From assembly GCA_963575745.1 (NCBI GenBank), contig CAUYUJ010007224.1, forward strand, positions 732,501 to 796,500: a stretch of DNA of 64,000 nt. The letters are read 5' to 3'. Positions 54,468 to 64,000 of this stretch are shown here, in pieces. The notes under the pieces were generated by a model, which worked only from the letters and a program-made list of their open reading frames with translations, did no database searches and was not told the DNA's origin. This stretch comes from Prorocentrum cordatum (Eukaryota; Sar; Dinophyceae; Prorocentrales; Prorocentraceae). Each line of letters opens with the position of its first letter. Position 1 is the first letter of the stretch. Position numbers and translations under genes: made by a program.

Positions 54468-55310
54468 AGCCTGGCCGCGTTTGGCTTCGCGATTGACGTG
54501 CGACGGTTAACTCTGCATTGTAAACCTGCTGCCTATAGAGCGTGCTGCAAGTGTGTGGCCTTCGACCGCAACAAGAGAAAACTTGCCGAGATCTTAGAGG
54601 GGGACGACTGGGTTGTAGCATATCGGTGGCAGCAGCTCTACAAGCATTCGATTTTAGAGTAACTCGGCTCCGTGCGGACGGGCTGACTGCCATCCCTGGC
54701 ATCCCGACTGACCCGCTGCCCCTCGGCCTGCAGGCGAAAGCAATGCGACTATGCCAGTTCCATCTTGCTCCATCTAGCTGTCGCCGGCCAGTCTTCACGC
54801 GTAGCAAGCACGTGTATTTTGAATGTTCGGAGCAGGTCGTCGATCGTCAGCTTATGCGCATGGGGCTTGTTGGGCAGGATCTTCCTCCGTTCATCCTCAC
54901 CTCCGCCCTCGAGACCATCTGGAACTGCTGGAACACCACGTGTCGATATAGATCGGGGACCCAGAACTGTCGATTTGGATGTGCGGCCATGGGCGGGGAT
55001 ACTCTCCAGCATTACCTCCGTTGTCCAGCCTTTCAACCTGAAGTGATGGCCCTCCTCCCCCTCCTCCCTCCGAATTGGGCCACGGGTGAGGTTAGCTCTT
55101 GAATTCGTGGGGCCCCCCCTTCCCTCTCTCGCCGGGTTGTTTTTACAGATCATCATTGCACCCGATTTAACTTTGAATGCGTTCAATCAGCTCCATGTCA
55201 GTGGTTTTCCCGATCGTGCGCGTGCGTCTTGCGTAATTCGGACTCGCGGTCGTTCGATCGCTGCTGCCTCTGCTTCTGCCCGACGGCTACTACGAGGGGA
55301 GCCAGTCTGA
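54468..55310 (+). pseudogene. LINE ORF2, C-terminal region with Cys/His knuckle
   Basis: Continues in three frame segments: same frame to about 54665 (…AYRACCKCVAFDRNKRKLAE…), second frame to about 55085 (…LGLQAKAMRLCQFHLAPSSC…, then NCRFGCAAMGGDTLQHYLRC with C-x3-C-x8-H-x3-C spacing, typical of LINE ORF2 tails), third frame to TGA 55308-55310 (…LNAFNQLHVSGFPDRARASC…). Two indels are implied. Confidence 0.65.
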
Positions 55311-55375
55311 GTTGAACTTAAGCAAGGCGCGGCAGCAGGGGCGGGAAGACAGACTGTGGGAACTGAGTGCGCTCT

Positions 55376-56220
55376 CCCCCTCCTCTTCCTCCTCCTCCTC
55401 CTCGTCCTCCTCCTCCTCCTCCTCCTCCTCCTCCCCCACCTCCTCATCATCCTCCTCCTCCGCACCCCCCTCCCCGTTCCACCGCTCTTCCCATCTCCTC
55501 CACTATCATTCCTCGTCGTGTTGCCCCGCCTCCCCCAACCTCTAGTACTACTCCTCCCGATCCCTATTCCCCTGTTTACCTTCCCGCAGTGCCTCCCATT
55601 GCTTCCTCCTCTTCCTCCTCCTCCTCCCCCTCCTCATCCTTCCCTTCCTTGCCAATTCTCCCCCGCAATTTCTGCGCCGCCCCTGCATTCTGCGGGAAGC
55701 ACTTGATCATCGGGTCCCAACCCTCGTCCCCCTCCCCGTCCGAACTCTCTCTTTCCCTCTCCCCCACTTCCCCCCTCCCCCGTCCTCCTCCTGCTGCTCT
55801 TCTTTCTCCTACTCCTCCTCCCGCTCCTCCTCTCCTCCTCCTCCTCCTCCTCCTCCTCCTCCTCCTCCTCCTCCTCCTCCTCCTCCTCCTCCTCCTCCTC
55901 CTGATCCTCCGCCTCCTCATCCTTCTTCTCCTTCTCCTCCTCGTCCTCTCCCTATCCTCCTGTATCCCTCCCCCGCTCCTGTTCCCCCCGCCCTCCCTGT
56001 CCCCCTCCTCATCCTCCTCCTCATCATCATCATCGTCATCATCAGCATATCACCATCATCGTATTATTTGTCCTCCGTCTCGTCCCTTTCGCCCACCTCC
56101 TCCCCCTCGCCCTCCTCCTCCTCCTCCTCCTCCTCCTCCTCCTCCTCCCATTCCTCTTCCTCCTCCTCCTCCTCCTCCTCCTCCTCCTCCTCATCGTCGT
56201 CCTCATCCCCCTCCACCCCC
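55376..56220. repeat. polypyrimidine block, mainly TCC
   Basis: About 845 bases with C and T dominating; the purest TCC runs are 55830-55900 and 56113-56195. It includes a GTCATCATCAGC patch at 56020-56060. Confidence 0.93.
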
Positions 56221-56440
56221 TCCGGTTTCCGCCCTCCCTGTCCTCCGCATCCTCCCGGTTGCGGAGCGCCTCTGCGTCCGCCGCGGACTGCGCAAGAGAC
56301 CGCCGCGACGCGCGGCGAGGCGTAGACGCCGCGAGAACGGGCACGGGAGGGGAGGGGGTACAGAAGAGGGAGGAGGGCGCTGGTGAGGAGGGCGTTGGAG
56401 CGCAGCGGTGGGTTGACGACGGAAGGGAGGGAGGGAGGGA
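56221..56440. other. GC-rich spacer at a purine/pyrimidine strand switch
   Basis: Non-repetitive spacer with CGCCGCGACGCGCGGCG palindrome at 56321-56337. Pyrimidine-rich plus strand to its left, purine-rich to its right. Confidence 0.6.
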
Positions 56441-57250
56441 TTGAGGAGGAGGACGGGTAGGAGGAGGAGGAGGAGGAGGAGGAGGAGGAGGAGGAGCTGG
56501 AGGAGAAGGAGGAGGAAGAGGAGGAGGAGGAGGAAAAGAGGAGGAGGAGGCGGAGGCGGAGGACGTAAAAGAACCCGATGGGAAAGAGAGGATACGGAGG
56601 AGGAGGAGGAGGAGGAGGAAGAAGAGGATGAGGAGGAGGAGGGAGGAAGGAGGAGGACGGAGGAGGAAAGGAGGTGGAGGAGGAGGAGGAGGAGGAAGAG
56701 GAGGAGGAGGAGGGGGAGGGGGAGGATGAGGAGGAGCAGGAGGAAGAGGAGGAGGAGGAGGAGGAGGAGGAGGAACTGGAGGAGGAGGAGGACGAAGAGG
56801 CGGAGGAGGAGGAGGTGGAGGAGGACAGGAAGGCTGGGGGGAAACAGAAATGGGAAAGGAATCGTGGAGGATAGGGAGAGGGCGAGGAGAACGAGGAGGA
56901 GGAGGAGGAGAAGAAGGATCAGGAGGAACAGCAGGAGGAGAAGAGGAAGAGGAAGAGGAGTAGGAGGAGAAGGAGGAAGAGGAGGAGGAGGAGGAGGAGG
57001 AGGAGGAGGAGGGGCAGGAGGGGCAGGAGGAGGAGGAGGAACAACAGGAACAGGAACAGGAACAGGAGCAGGAGCAGGAGGAGGATGAGGAACTGGAGGA
57101 GGAGGAGGAGGAACTGGAGGAGGAGGAGGTGGAGGAGGAGGGGGACGGGGATGGGGGAGGGGGAGGAGGAGGAGCAGGAGGAGGAGGAGGAGGAGCAGGA
57201 GCAGGAGGATGAGGAGCCGAGGAGAGGCGAGGCGAGGAGAGGAGAGGAGA
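56441..57250. repeat. polypurine block, mainly AGG
   Basis: About 810 bases of AGG with AAG, GAC, CAGGAG and GGCGGA interruptions. CAGGAACAGGAACAGGAACA units lie at about 57040-57070. Complementary in base type to the block at 55376-56220. Confidence 0.93.
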
Positions 57251-57364
57251 GGAGAAGAGAGGATAGGAGAGAATATAATATAGCATGCCATAGGGGAAGA
57301 GAACATCATGTCAGGTAAGCGGAAAAAGAAGAGAAGGGAAGATAATCTATGACACCATAATATG

Positions 57365-57700
57365 GTAACGGTGGAAGAGGAGGGAGGAGAAGGAGGAGGA
57401 GGAGGAGAAGGAGGAGGAGGAGGAGGAGGGGGAGCAGCAGGAGGAGTGGAGGAGGAGGAGGAGGAGGAGGAGGAGGAGGAGGAGCTGGAGGAGAAGGAGG
57501 AGGAAGAGGAGGAGGAGGATGAGGAGGAGGAGCACGAGGAGGAGGAGGAGAAGAAGGAGGAGGAGGAACTGGAGGAGGAGGAGGAGGAGGAGGAGGAGGA
57601 GGAGGCGACACAGCGGGGACGAGGGGGTGGAGGGGGGGAGCGCGAGTAGGAGGAGAAGGAGGAGGAGGAGGAGGAGGAGGAGGAGGCGAGGCGAGACGAG
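57365..57700. repeat. polypurine block, mainly AGG
   Basis: AGG units with AAG, CTGGAGG and CACGAGG interruptions, ending in GCGAGACGAGAC units. Confidence 0.92.
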
Positions 57701-57860
57701 ACGAGACCACTGACGAAGTCATGAAATAATTTCGGAGGCCCGAGCAACTCAGAGGAAGAAGTACCCCACGAGGCCGATGCACTCCATGCCACGCCTCCAG
57801 ACACGTAGTCGAAGGAACCCGCCCCCGACAGCGAACTGGAAGGATGCCAGAAGCTCGAAA

Positions 57861-59012
57861 TCACGAACTTCCCATCTGCTTGCAATCCGCGCCAACATGC
57901 TCCTCCGCAGTGGGTGCAGGCGGGGCGGAACTGGCCGTCTCCGCCGTGGTCGCGGCGAAGTCTCGGAACAGCTCGCCCACGTTGATCTCTGGCTGCGTCG
58001 GCGTCTCCCCTGAGCTCGGGAAGCCGACCATATTGCGGCAGAGTTCCTCCGTTGTACATTCTCTCGGGAAGGCACCAAATCGTCCAGCAGGGAAAGATCC
58101 ACCACGACCGTGAGCTGCGACAGCGGCCGCCGCCGACTCCTGTGCTGCACGCGCAGCCGCCTGCGCCGCCTTGGCCTCACGGATCCTCTTGATCTCCAGC
58201 TGCAACCGCCACTCCTCGATGCCGCAGCCGTCGGGTTCCAGCTTCTCCTTTCCCTCCTCGCATGCCCTGATCCCAGCACTGTAGCTGTTCACGTTGGGCT
58301 CTATCTTCGCCTCTCCAGCTTTCTCGCAATGTGGTTTGTCAGATCCAGCCGTGGCGACGAAGAGCGACGGGGTATGTCTAGCGATGTTGGGCTCCAGCTT
58401 CGTCTCCGCTACAGGAGCAGCCGCTGTTCGCCCTTCTCGCACGCACGCCTCTCGCCGTTTCACACATGCCCCGATATCTGAGCTAAAGCTGGTCACGTTG
58501 GGTACTATCTTCGCCTCGCCAGCTTTCTCGCAAACGGTGTTCGCAGATCCAGCCGTGGCGACGAGGAGCGACGGGGAATGTCTAGCGATGGTGGGCTCCA
58601 GCTTCGCCTCATCTACAGTTGCAGCCGCTGCTCGCCCTTCTCGCACGCACGCCTCGCGTCCCTTCTCGCGCATCACGGCATCCCGCTGCTCGCTCACGCT
58701 GCTCTCGGGGTCGTGATTGGAGGTGTCTGGCTCCTGCTTCGCCTCATCCTTCTCGCACGCAATGGCTCCAGCGCTGCAGCTGAACATGTCGGGCTGCCAC
58801 TGCTCTTCCGCATAGGCCGCCGACCACCGGAGACCCCACCATGGCTGCCATGCCGGATGGAGCTGGGCCTCCCAGTCCAGAGCCGCCTGGCGGCAGGTGG
58901 CTAGGCGTAACCTGCGTTCAGCGCGTCGTCTGGTGCGGCTGGCCGTAGTCGCTGGGGGCCGCTCTCCCCTGAGGGGCCCACACCACGGCGCGGCCGGCCA
59001 CATCATCGTCAC
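57861..59012 (-). CDS. PPR-like repeat protein, degenerate (possibly a pseudogene)
   Basis: 383-codon frame. From about residue 68, units resembling the dinoflagellate PPR pattern '(EAK)LEPN-SYSAGI-ACEK' recur: QWQPDMFSCSAGAIACEK, EAKLEPTIARHSPSL, EAKIVPNVTSFSSDIGACVK, ETKLEPNIARHTPSL, EAKIEPNVNSYSAGIRACEE. Two units form a 68-codon direct duplication (DNA period 204). Canonical PPR units are 35 residues and bind RNA, usually in organelles. Here helix B of most units is lost and Cys are frequent. The C-terminal 120 residues form an Ala/Glu/Arg-rich helix, then a Ser/Pro-rich end. No clear targeting peptide; the N-terminus is Arg/Trp-rich. The start Met (59010-59012) is the first available. 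Confidence 0.55.
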   Translation of the reverse strand: MTMMWPAAPWCGPLRGERPPATTASRTRRRAERRLRLATCRQAALDWEAQLHPAWQPWWGLRWSAAYAEEQWQPDMFSCSAGAIACEKDEAKQEPDTSNHDPESSVSEQRDAVMREKGREACVREGRAAAATVDEAKLEPTIARHSPSLLVATAGSANTVCEKAGEAKIVPNVTSFSSDIGACVKRREACVREGRTAAAPVAETKLEPNIARHTPSLFVATAGSDKPHCEKAGEAKIEPNVNSYSAGIRACEEGKEKLEPDGCGIEEWRLQLEIKRIREAKAAQAAARAAQESAAAAVAAHGRGGSFPAGRFGAFPRECTTEELCRNMVGFPSSGETPTQPEINVGELFRDFAATTAETASSAPPAPTAEEHVGADCKQMGSS

Positions 59013-59119
59013 GCGTCGACGCAGAGAGTCGCGCCTTCTGCGCTGGGGGCCCCCATTGTCGCGGGCCCGTCCGCGGCCGTGGGCGAAACGGCTGCGCGGG
59101 GCCCCGCTCGGGAGCCACC

Positions 59120-59345
59120 TGGAGGAGGAGGAGGAGGAGGAGGAGGAGGAGGAGGAGGAGGAGGAGGAGGAGGAGGAGGAGGAGGAGGAGGAGGAGGAGG
59201 GGGAGGGGGAGGAGGAGGAGGGGCAGGAGGAGGAGGAGGAGGAGGAAGAAGAAGAAGAGGAGTAGGAGGAGGAGGAGGAGGACGAGGAGGAGGAGGAGCA
59301 GGCGTGAGGGGGTGGAGGAAAAGGAGGAGGAGAGGGAGGGTGAGC
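59120..59345. repeat. (AGG)n microsatellite
   Basis: AGG units, purest at 59121-59195, with GGGGGA, AAG and GACGAGG interruptions. Confidence 0.95.
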
Positions 59346-59914
59346 AGCGGCAAGAGGGGGGCGGGGCGCGGAGGATGGAGACTGGGCGGGTGGGGGCAGG
59401 GAGAGGACGGGAAGACATATGATGAGTAGGAGAAGGAAGAGGAGGGGGTCCTCCTCCCCTTTCCCTCTCTTTCTCCCGCTCCCCCTCCCCCCGCGCGAAA
59501 GGCGCGGCCTCCTCTCTATGCGGCACGATCCGCACGAGACTGCGACGCGTGACCGTGGAGACCACGGGCCCTGATTTACAACGCGGACCTTTCCGGGTAG
59601 GCATTTTTTTCAGCCCGGATGTTGTCACGCTGCTCCTTCTACGGCGTTGCCGACAAGGTACGCCACGCACGCCGCTACAGACGAGGTAGTACGTCATTCG
59701 CTACCGCTACGAGAACCTTTGAGCGGCCCCTCCGCTCCTTCCATCCTTCCCCTCCTCTGGTGGACTCCCCCACCCCCCCTTCGGAGCTGGCCACCCCGTG
59801 GCGTCCTGGGGGCCCCGCATACGCGCCTGCCGTCTCCTCCGCGTTGGGCCCCGCGCGGGCGCGGGGGCGGATCCTCCGCAGCCGCCCCGCCGGGCGCGGG
59901 GGCGGAGAGTCGAC
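59346..59914. other. no gene seen
   Basis: GC-rich spacer between two AGG blocks, with a pyrimidine patch at 59445-59490. Confidence 0.5.
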
Positions 59915-60116
59915 AGGGGGAGGAGGAAGAGGAGGAGGAGGAGGAGGAGGAGAAGGAGGAGGAGGAGGAGGAGGAGGAGGAGGTTGAGAAGGAGGAGGTT
60001 GAGGAGGAGGAGGAGAAAGGAGGAGGAGGAGGAGGAGGAGGAGGTTGAGGATGAGGAGCAAGAGGAGGAGGAGGAGGAGGAAGAGGAGGAGGAGGAGGAG
60101 GAGGAGGAGGAGGAGG

Positions 60117-60152
<36 letters not shown>

Positions 60153-60250
60153 AGCAGGAGGCGGAAACGGAGGAGGAGCAGGAGGAGGAGGAGGAGGAGG
60201 AGGAGGAGGAGGAGCTGGAGCTGGAGGAGAAGGAGGAGGATGAGGAGGAT
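59915..60250. repeat. (AGG)n microsatellite with CAGGAG and GTTGAGG units
   Basis: AGG tract with GTTGAGGA units at 59980-60050 and GCAGGAGCAGGA units at 60120-60155. Confidence 0.95.
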
Positions 60251-60451
60251 GGCGGCCAGGGCGAGAGGTGGAGCAGCCGCCGTAGCAGGCGCTGCTGAGG
60301 CGGCCCCGCTCCTCGAGCCTCCGCGCGCGCGTCGCGAAGCCAGCGCGCGCCGCGCCCCGGCCGACCGAGGCAGAGCGTTCTGTGCGCCCCCCCACGCTTG
60401 ATGGGCCGATTCCCACCATCATTACCATCAGCAGGACGGGGGAGAAGGGAG

Positions 60452-60658
60452 GCTCCTCCTCCTCCTCCTCCTCCTCCTCCTCCTCCTCCTCCTCCTCTTC
60501 CTCATCCTCTTTCACCTCCTTCTCCTTCTCCTCCTCCTCCTCCTCATCCTTCCCGTTTCCTTCGCCTCCTCCTCTTCGTCCTCCTCCTTCTCATCCTCTT
60601 CGTTCTCCTTCTCTTTCTCCTCCTACTCCTCCTCATCCTTCTTGTTTCCTTCGCCTCA

Positions 60659-60696
<38 letters not shown>

Positions 60697-60718
60697 TGCC
60701 TCATCCTCCTCTCTCCTG
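60452..60718. repeat. (TCC)n/TTC polypyrimidine block
   Basis: TCC units at 60453-60500, then TCCTT, TTCTCC and CTCATCC units. Opposite base type to 59915-60250. Confidence 0.93.
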
Positions 60719-60721
60719 CCT

Positions 60722-60939
60722 GTGGCAGTGATGGTGGAGAATTGGCCCATCAACACCGCCCCCGGCCGCCCGCCCACCGCGATGGGCTCCAGCGGGTCGA
60801 TCAGGAAGTCGTCCGACGCGCCGCAGGGCACCGCCCTCCCGCGCGCCAGCTGGGGGGGATCAGCCGCGCTCGGGGAAACGTGAGGCTTGGCATCGCACGG
60901 ACGCTCGAGCTTCTCTTGGCGAGGACCATCGAGGCGCAT
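60722..60939 (-). CDS. possible short exon (unknown)
   Basis: Minus-strand frame beginning at Met 60937-60939 reads ...PPQLARGRAVPCGASDDFLI, then DPLEPIAVGGRPGAVLMGQF, and runs into the pyrimidine block. A CACAG/GCAGG sequence near its end could be a GC-type donor. It is the only protein-like frame in this interval; no family recognised, and it may be chance. Confidence 0.22.
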
Positions 60940-62370
60940 CTTGGATCATCTTACGAACAATAAGCGCACGAAGCCGAAACATGCACGGGGAACGGATGTC
61001 CGAGCGATTGCAAGAAGATTGGAGTACGCCGCAACTCGGGGTGGCCAACGCTTTTTAACAAGCGCGTCCTGGATCTTGACGGCCAGTTCCTGTGGGATGC
61101 TTGCCGCGGGAGTTCGCGTCAAATTTCAGGCCGGGTCTCGTAATTTGAAAGAGCGCGTTCTGTGGTCGCTTGGAGGGGGGGGGGTTGGAACCGGACCCCC
61201 CCCCCTCCCCTCCTCCTCCTCCTCCCCTACGTTTCCTCTCTCCCTCTCCTCGGGCCTGCGCCTGCGTCGTCGGCTGCTGGCGGCGGCGGCGGGGACGACG
61301 GCTTCCTTTTCTGGGCCGGCGCCGGCGCCTGCGGCGGCGGGCGGCGGCGGTGGGGAGCGTCGACGAGGACCCCTCTCCCCCCCCCCCGTGCCCCGCTCGT
61401 TCCTGAGGGGCGGGGGCCCGTCTCCGCAGCGCTCCCCGCGCCCTCTTTCGGCGGGCGACGGCGGCGCCTGCGGCCTCGAGGGCGAGGCGGCGGGGGCCCG
61501 AGGAGCGGCGCCGGGGGCGTCCCAGGCAGCGGCGAGGCGTCTTGGCTTGCGGATACGGCCGGGCCGAGGCGTGAGATCGAGGTCCGTTCGGGGAGGGTGC
61601 CCGAGTTTCGAGGGGGGGGGTCGAGGTTCAAGGTTTTCGGAGGTTCTCGCAGGATCTCGACAGGATTCCAGCCTCGGGGTGCTCTCCAGCAGCTGCACCT
61701 CGCCGAGCCGAGAGCGTTCCGGGGGTGCCCAGATCGCCCCGAACGGCCGCCGGAGGCCCGAGTTCTGTCCCGAAAATTTGTTGGGACGGGGATGCGGCTG
61801 GGCCGAGGTATGAGATCGAGGTCAGTTCGGGGAAGGTGCACCGATGTTCTTCGTGCTCATGGGATGCTCTTGTGCATCCTGGGGGGGGACCCTCGACTGT
61901 TCCTCAGCTTGGCCAACGGAGGGTCTCATGTTTTTCTGTCCTGGGTCCAGCTGTAGGCCCGCCAAATAATGTTCTAACAAGCCGCTGTGGAGTGTCGCCG
62001 TTTCTTGTATTCATTGTTTCGCCGATCGGCGCGGGCCCCTGGCCCCTCCACCCTCTCTCCACCTCCCCGTCCGTAGGCCATAGACCAGATCTCGGCTGCG
62101 TTTTGCGCCTGGTCAGGGCCCCCTCTCCCCGCAGTCGGCTTGCGAGACTGGTAGAAACAGATCGCCTAAGCACCAGCCCAGACCCAGACCCCACCCACTC
62201 CCCCATCTTTCGGCCTACTGTCGAAACCCAGAATCTGTAAACGCCTACCTCACAGGCCCACCAAATAATGTTCTAACAACTATGTGGTTTGCACGAAGTG
62301 TTCTTAGAGCCTTGTTGGCTTAGACATTGCTGTCGTAACACATCGGCGCTTTATGTTATAAGAATACGAG
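60940..62370. other. gene-free stretch with local repeats
   Basis: GC-rich. CGGCTGGGCCGAGGTATGAG and a relative recur at about 61555 and 61795, followed in both by ATCGAGGTC.GTTCGGGGA: a direct repeat of about 240 bases. CAAATAATGTTCTAACAA occurs at about 61963 and 62259. A dispersed repeat lies at 62006-62125. Long frames in both strands are GC-driven. Confidence 0.5.
62006..62125 (+). repeat. dispersed repeat, partner of 16722-16840
   Basis: See the shared blocks listed for the partner. Confidence 0.65.
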
Positions 62371-62990
62371 TTGGTGTTGGTGGTGCTGCTGATGGTGATG
62401 ATGATGGTGATGATGATGAGTACGATGGTGTTGTTGCTGATAATGATGTTTGTGATGATGGTGATGGTGATGGTGATGATTATGATGAGGATGGTGGTGA
62501 TGATGAGGATGAGGATCAGGGTGAGACTGGAGTTGTGGATGAGGTAATTTATGCCGATGAAGATGCAGATGCAGATGATGGTGATGATGATACTGATGCT
62601 GACGATGGTGATGATCACCATAAGCATCAGCATAATCATGCTGATGATGGTCATGCTGATGCTGTGTATGACGACGATAATGTGTATGCTTATGATGTTG
62701 ATGACGTTGATGATGATACTGATGATGGTGATGATGATGGTGTTCATGATGATGATGTTGATGATGCTGATGATGACAACGATGATGGTGGTGGTGATGA
62801 TGATGTTGTTGATGCTGCTGATGGTGATGATACTGCTGATGATGATGGTGATGATGATGATGATTGTGATGATGGTGATGGTGGTGATGATGGTGATGGT
62901 GGTTGTGGTGATGGTGATGGTGATGATGATGGTGGTTTTAGTGCCAGTGATAGTGCTCGTGATGGTGGTGGTGGTGATGAGGAGCAGGAG
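62371..62990. repeat. (GAT)n microsatellite block
   Basis: About 620 bases of GAT with GGT, GCT, GTT and GAC interruptions. The plus frame gives poly-Asp and the others poly-Met or poly-Ile; not a gene. Confidence 0.95.
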
Positions 62991-63082
62991 GAGACTTTAG
63001 CGATTTCGCATCTCGCACGATGCGAGTTGCGCAGCAGCGGCACCGCCGCGCGTGCCGCCCTCCCCGCGGCGGCTTGCACTGC

Positions 63083-63268
63083 GGAGGTCGCGGCCCTGGC
63101 CCACCTCCTCTCCACTCGCGTCAGGCGGAGGCGAGTGGAGAACTGCTGGCGAGCGTGTCCTTCGCGGAGCCCACGATCCGCCCCCGAGATCTTTGGCACC
63201 CCGCGCGGCGCCCTCGGGGCGTGAGCCCCGAGCACCCCGCACGACATGCCTTCCAAGGGTGGCGGCAG
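63083..63268 (+). repeat. 186-bp direct duplication, left copy, with hairpin
   Basis: Near-identical to 63665-63850 (offset 582). It contains the hairpin CTCCACTCGC (63110-63119) and GCGAGTGGAG (63131-63140) with an 11-base loop. Confidence 0.9.
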
Positions 63269-63664
63269 CATCTGGACCCAATCCAGTGGTCTCGCCGTGC
63301 TTGGTATTGTGGTGCTGCTGCTCGTCGTGCTGGTCACAGTTTTGCTGCTGGCCGACGTGCACTGTTGGCCCTCGTCCACGCGGCAGCTGGTGCTCGTCGT
63401 TGTAGTGATCTTGCTGGTGTTGTGTCTGCCGTGGTCTTCTCCTTTGCCGCTGGCTGCGGCGAGGAGGCGCTGCGTCCAGCGTCTCCGTCGGTCTTCTGCA
63501 CTCTCTGCCATGTCGGTCTTCCGTTGTTCGTTGTGTTCGTGTTTGTGTAGGTCGCATGGTCGCTCCTGGCGTCGATGATCTGTGTGCGTGTCCATGTCCT
63601 GCGTCGGCGGCGTCCCGCTCGACGGTGGGGCTGCATGATCGTCGACTACGGCGACTCGCGCTCT
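63269..63664. other. spacer between duplication copies
   Basis: CTGGTG/GTCGTGCTG-rich. The frame 63246-63578 is hydrophobic (Leu/Val-rich) because of this composition. No gene called. Confidence 0.5.
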
Positions 63665-63850
63665 GGAGGTCGCGGCCCTGGGGCCCACCTCCTCTCCACT
63701 CGCGTTTTGCGGAGGCGAGTGGAGCACTGCTGGCGAGCGTGTCCTTCGCGGAGCCCACGATCCGCCCCCGAGATCCTTGGCACCCCGCGCGGCGCCCTCA
63801 GAGCGTGAGCCCCGAGCATCCCGTGCGACATGCCTTCCAAGGGTGGCGGC
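63665..63850 (+). repeat. 186-bp direct duplication, right copy, with hairpin
   Basis: The same sequence as 63083-63268 with a few substitutions, a GG insertion and a changed loop. The hairpin stem is conserved at 63694-63703 and 63715-63724. Confidence 0.9.
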
Positions 63851-63905
63851 TGTAACTGATCCACTCGTCCCAGGTAACTCGCCTTGCTTGATATTCAGGT
63901 CAAGA

Positions 63906-64000
63906 GTCATCAGCGATGTTGGAACAAGCCTTCTCTCCAAGCTCCCTCTTCATAGGCCCCTACAACGCTTCATTTCCACTGGGGGAACTGCCTCGTTGAA
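63906..64000 (-). mobile_element. dispersed satellite-carrying element, copy 4 (head only, runs off the window)
   Basis: The reverse complement reads TTCAACGAGGCAGTTCCC, CAGTGGA, CCTATGAAGAGGGAGCTTGG, TTCCAACATCG, TGATGACTCTTG, matching 6958-7052 in order and spacing. The body would lie beyond position 64000. Confidence 0.75.

Larger units (their letters stand above)
50216..55310 (+). mobile_element. degenerate non-LTR retrotransposon (LINE), 5' end marked by the SL relic
   Basis: Order: SL relic, 5' UTR, ORF1 (coiled coil), an ORF1 remnant with breaks, AP-type endonuclease, reverse transcriptase, and a C-terminal Cys/His knuckle. No LTRs. Several stops and frame shifts show it is inactive. 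The 3' end is taken at the last open frame (TGA 55308-55310); no A tail or target-site duplication was found before the TCC tract at 55376. Confidence 0.8.

Noticed and set aside
56203-58059. 618-codon minus-strand frame, apparently Ser/Pro/Leu-rich protein
   Set aside because: It is the translation of AGG arrays on the opposite strand plus part of the PPR-like region in the wrong frame.
62289-63224. Asp-rich 311-codon frame
   Set aside because: Translation of the GAT array, continued by chance into the duplicated repeat.
63246-63578. Possible two-helix membrane protein
   Set aside because: Hydrophobicity comes from GTG/CTG/GTC-rich composition between two duplicated repeats; no other support.
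62744-63940. 398-codon minus frame, its N-terminus including element-head sequence
   Set aside because: It crosses a GAT array and both copies of a direct duplication; no protein-like core.

Overview
The window reads as nuclear DNA of a dinoflagellate, most likely a large-genome, GC-rich free-living type (genus not resolvable from sequence alone). Evidence: a near-perfect relic of the dinoflagellate spliced leader at 50216-50237; intron-broken coding blocks that resemble dinoflagellate-expanded families (a C5-cytosine-methyltransferase-like protein, a PPR-like repeat protein and large unknown proteins); and very dense trinucleotide microsatellites (TCC/AGG, ATC/GAT, GAC/GTC). There is no bacterial or organellar gene organisation and no rRNA, tRNA or CRISPR array that I can recognise.

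Layout. 0-21.6 kb is essentially gene-free: microsatellites, degenerate minisatellites, and two inverted copies (about 4.8-7.05 kb and 13.5-14.7 kb) of a dispersed element that joins a unique head, an 83-bp satellite array, a short linker and a TCC/AGG microsatellite tail. 21.6-27.24 kb holds a multi-exon gene on the plus strand (gene A, unknown function). 30.1-34.72 kb holds a second multi-exon plus-strand gene (gene B, unknown), followed at 35.69-37.45 kb by a C5-methyltransferase-like gene on the same strand. Introns of all three carry simple repeats. Genes A and B each show one frame change at an A run.

37.5-50.2 kb is again repeat-rich: a third copy of the satellite element (38.8-39.3 kb), a diverging 177-bp satellite (41.3-42.6 kb), several direct duplications and two inverted-repeat (MITE-like) units. 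A decayed non-LTR retrotransposon with the spliced-leader relic at its 5' end occupies 50.2-55.3 kb (ORF1, then endonuclease plus reverse transcriptase), with frameshifts, stops and a changed first catalytic Asp. 55.4-60.7 kb is mostly polypyrimidine/polypurine tracts enclosing a degenerate PPR-like ORF on the minus strand (57.86-59.01 kb). The last 3 kb carry a GAT array, a direct duplication with embedded hairpins, and the head of a fourth copy of the satellite element running off the end.

No operon-like or pathway logic links the genes; genes A, B and the methyltransferase are simply co-oriented. Intron/exon limits are approximate unless a splice site is stated. Most long open frames in this window are translations of simple repeats and are not listed as genes.
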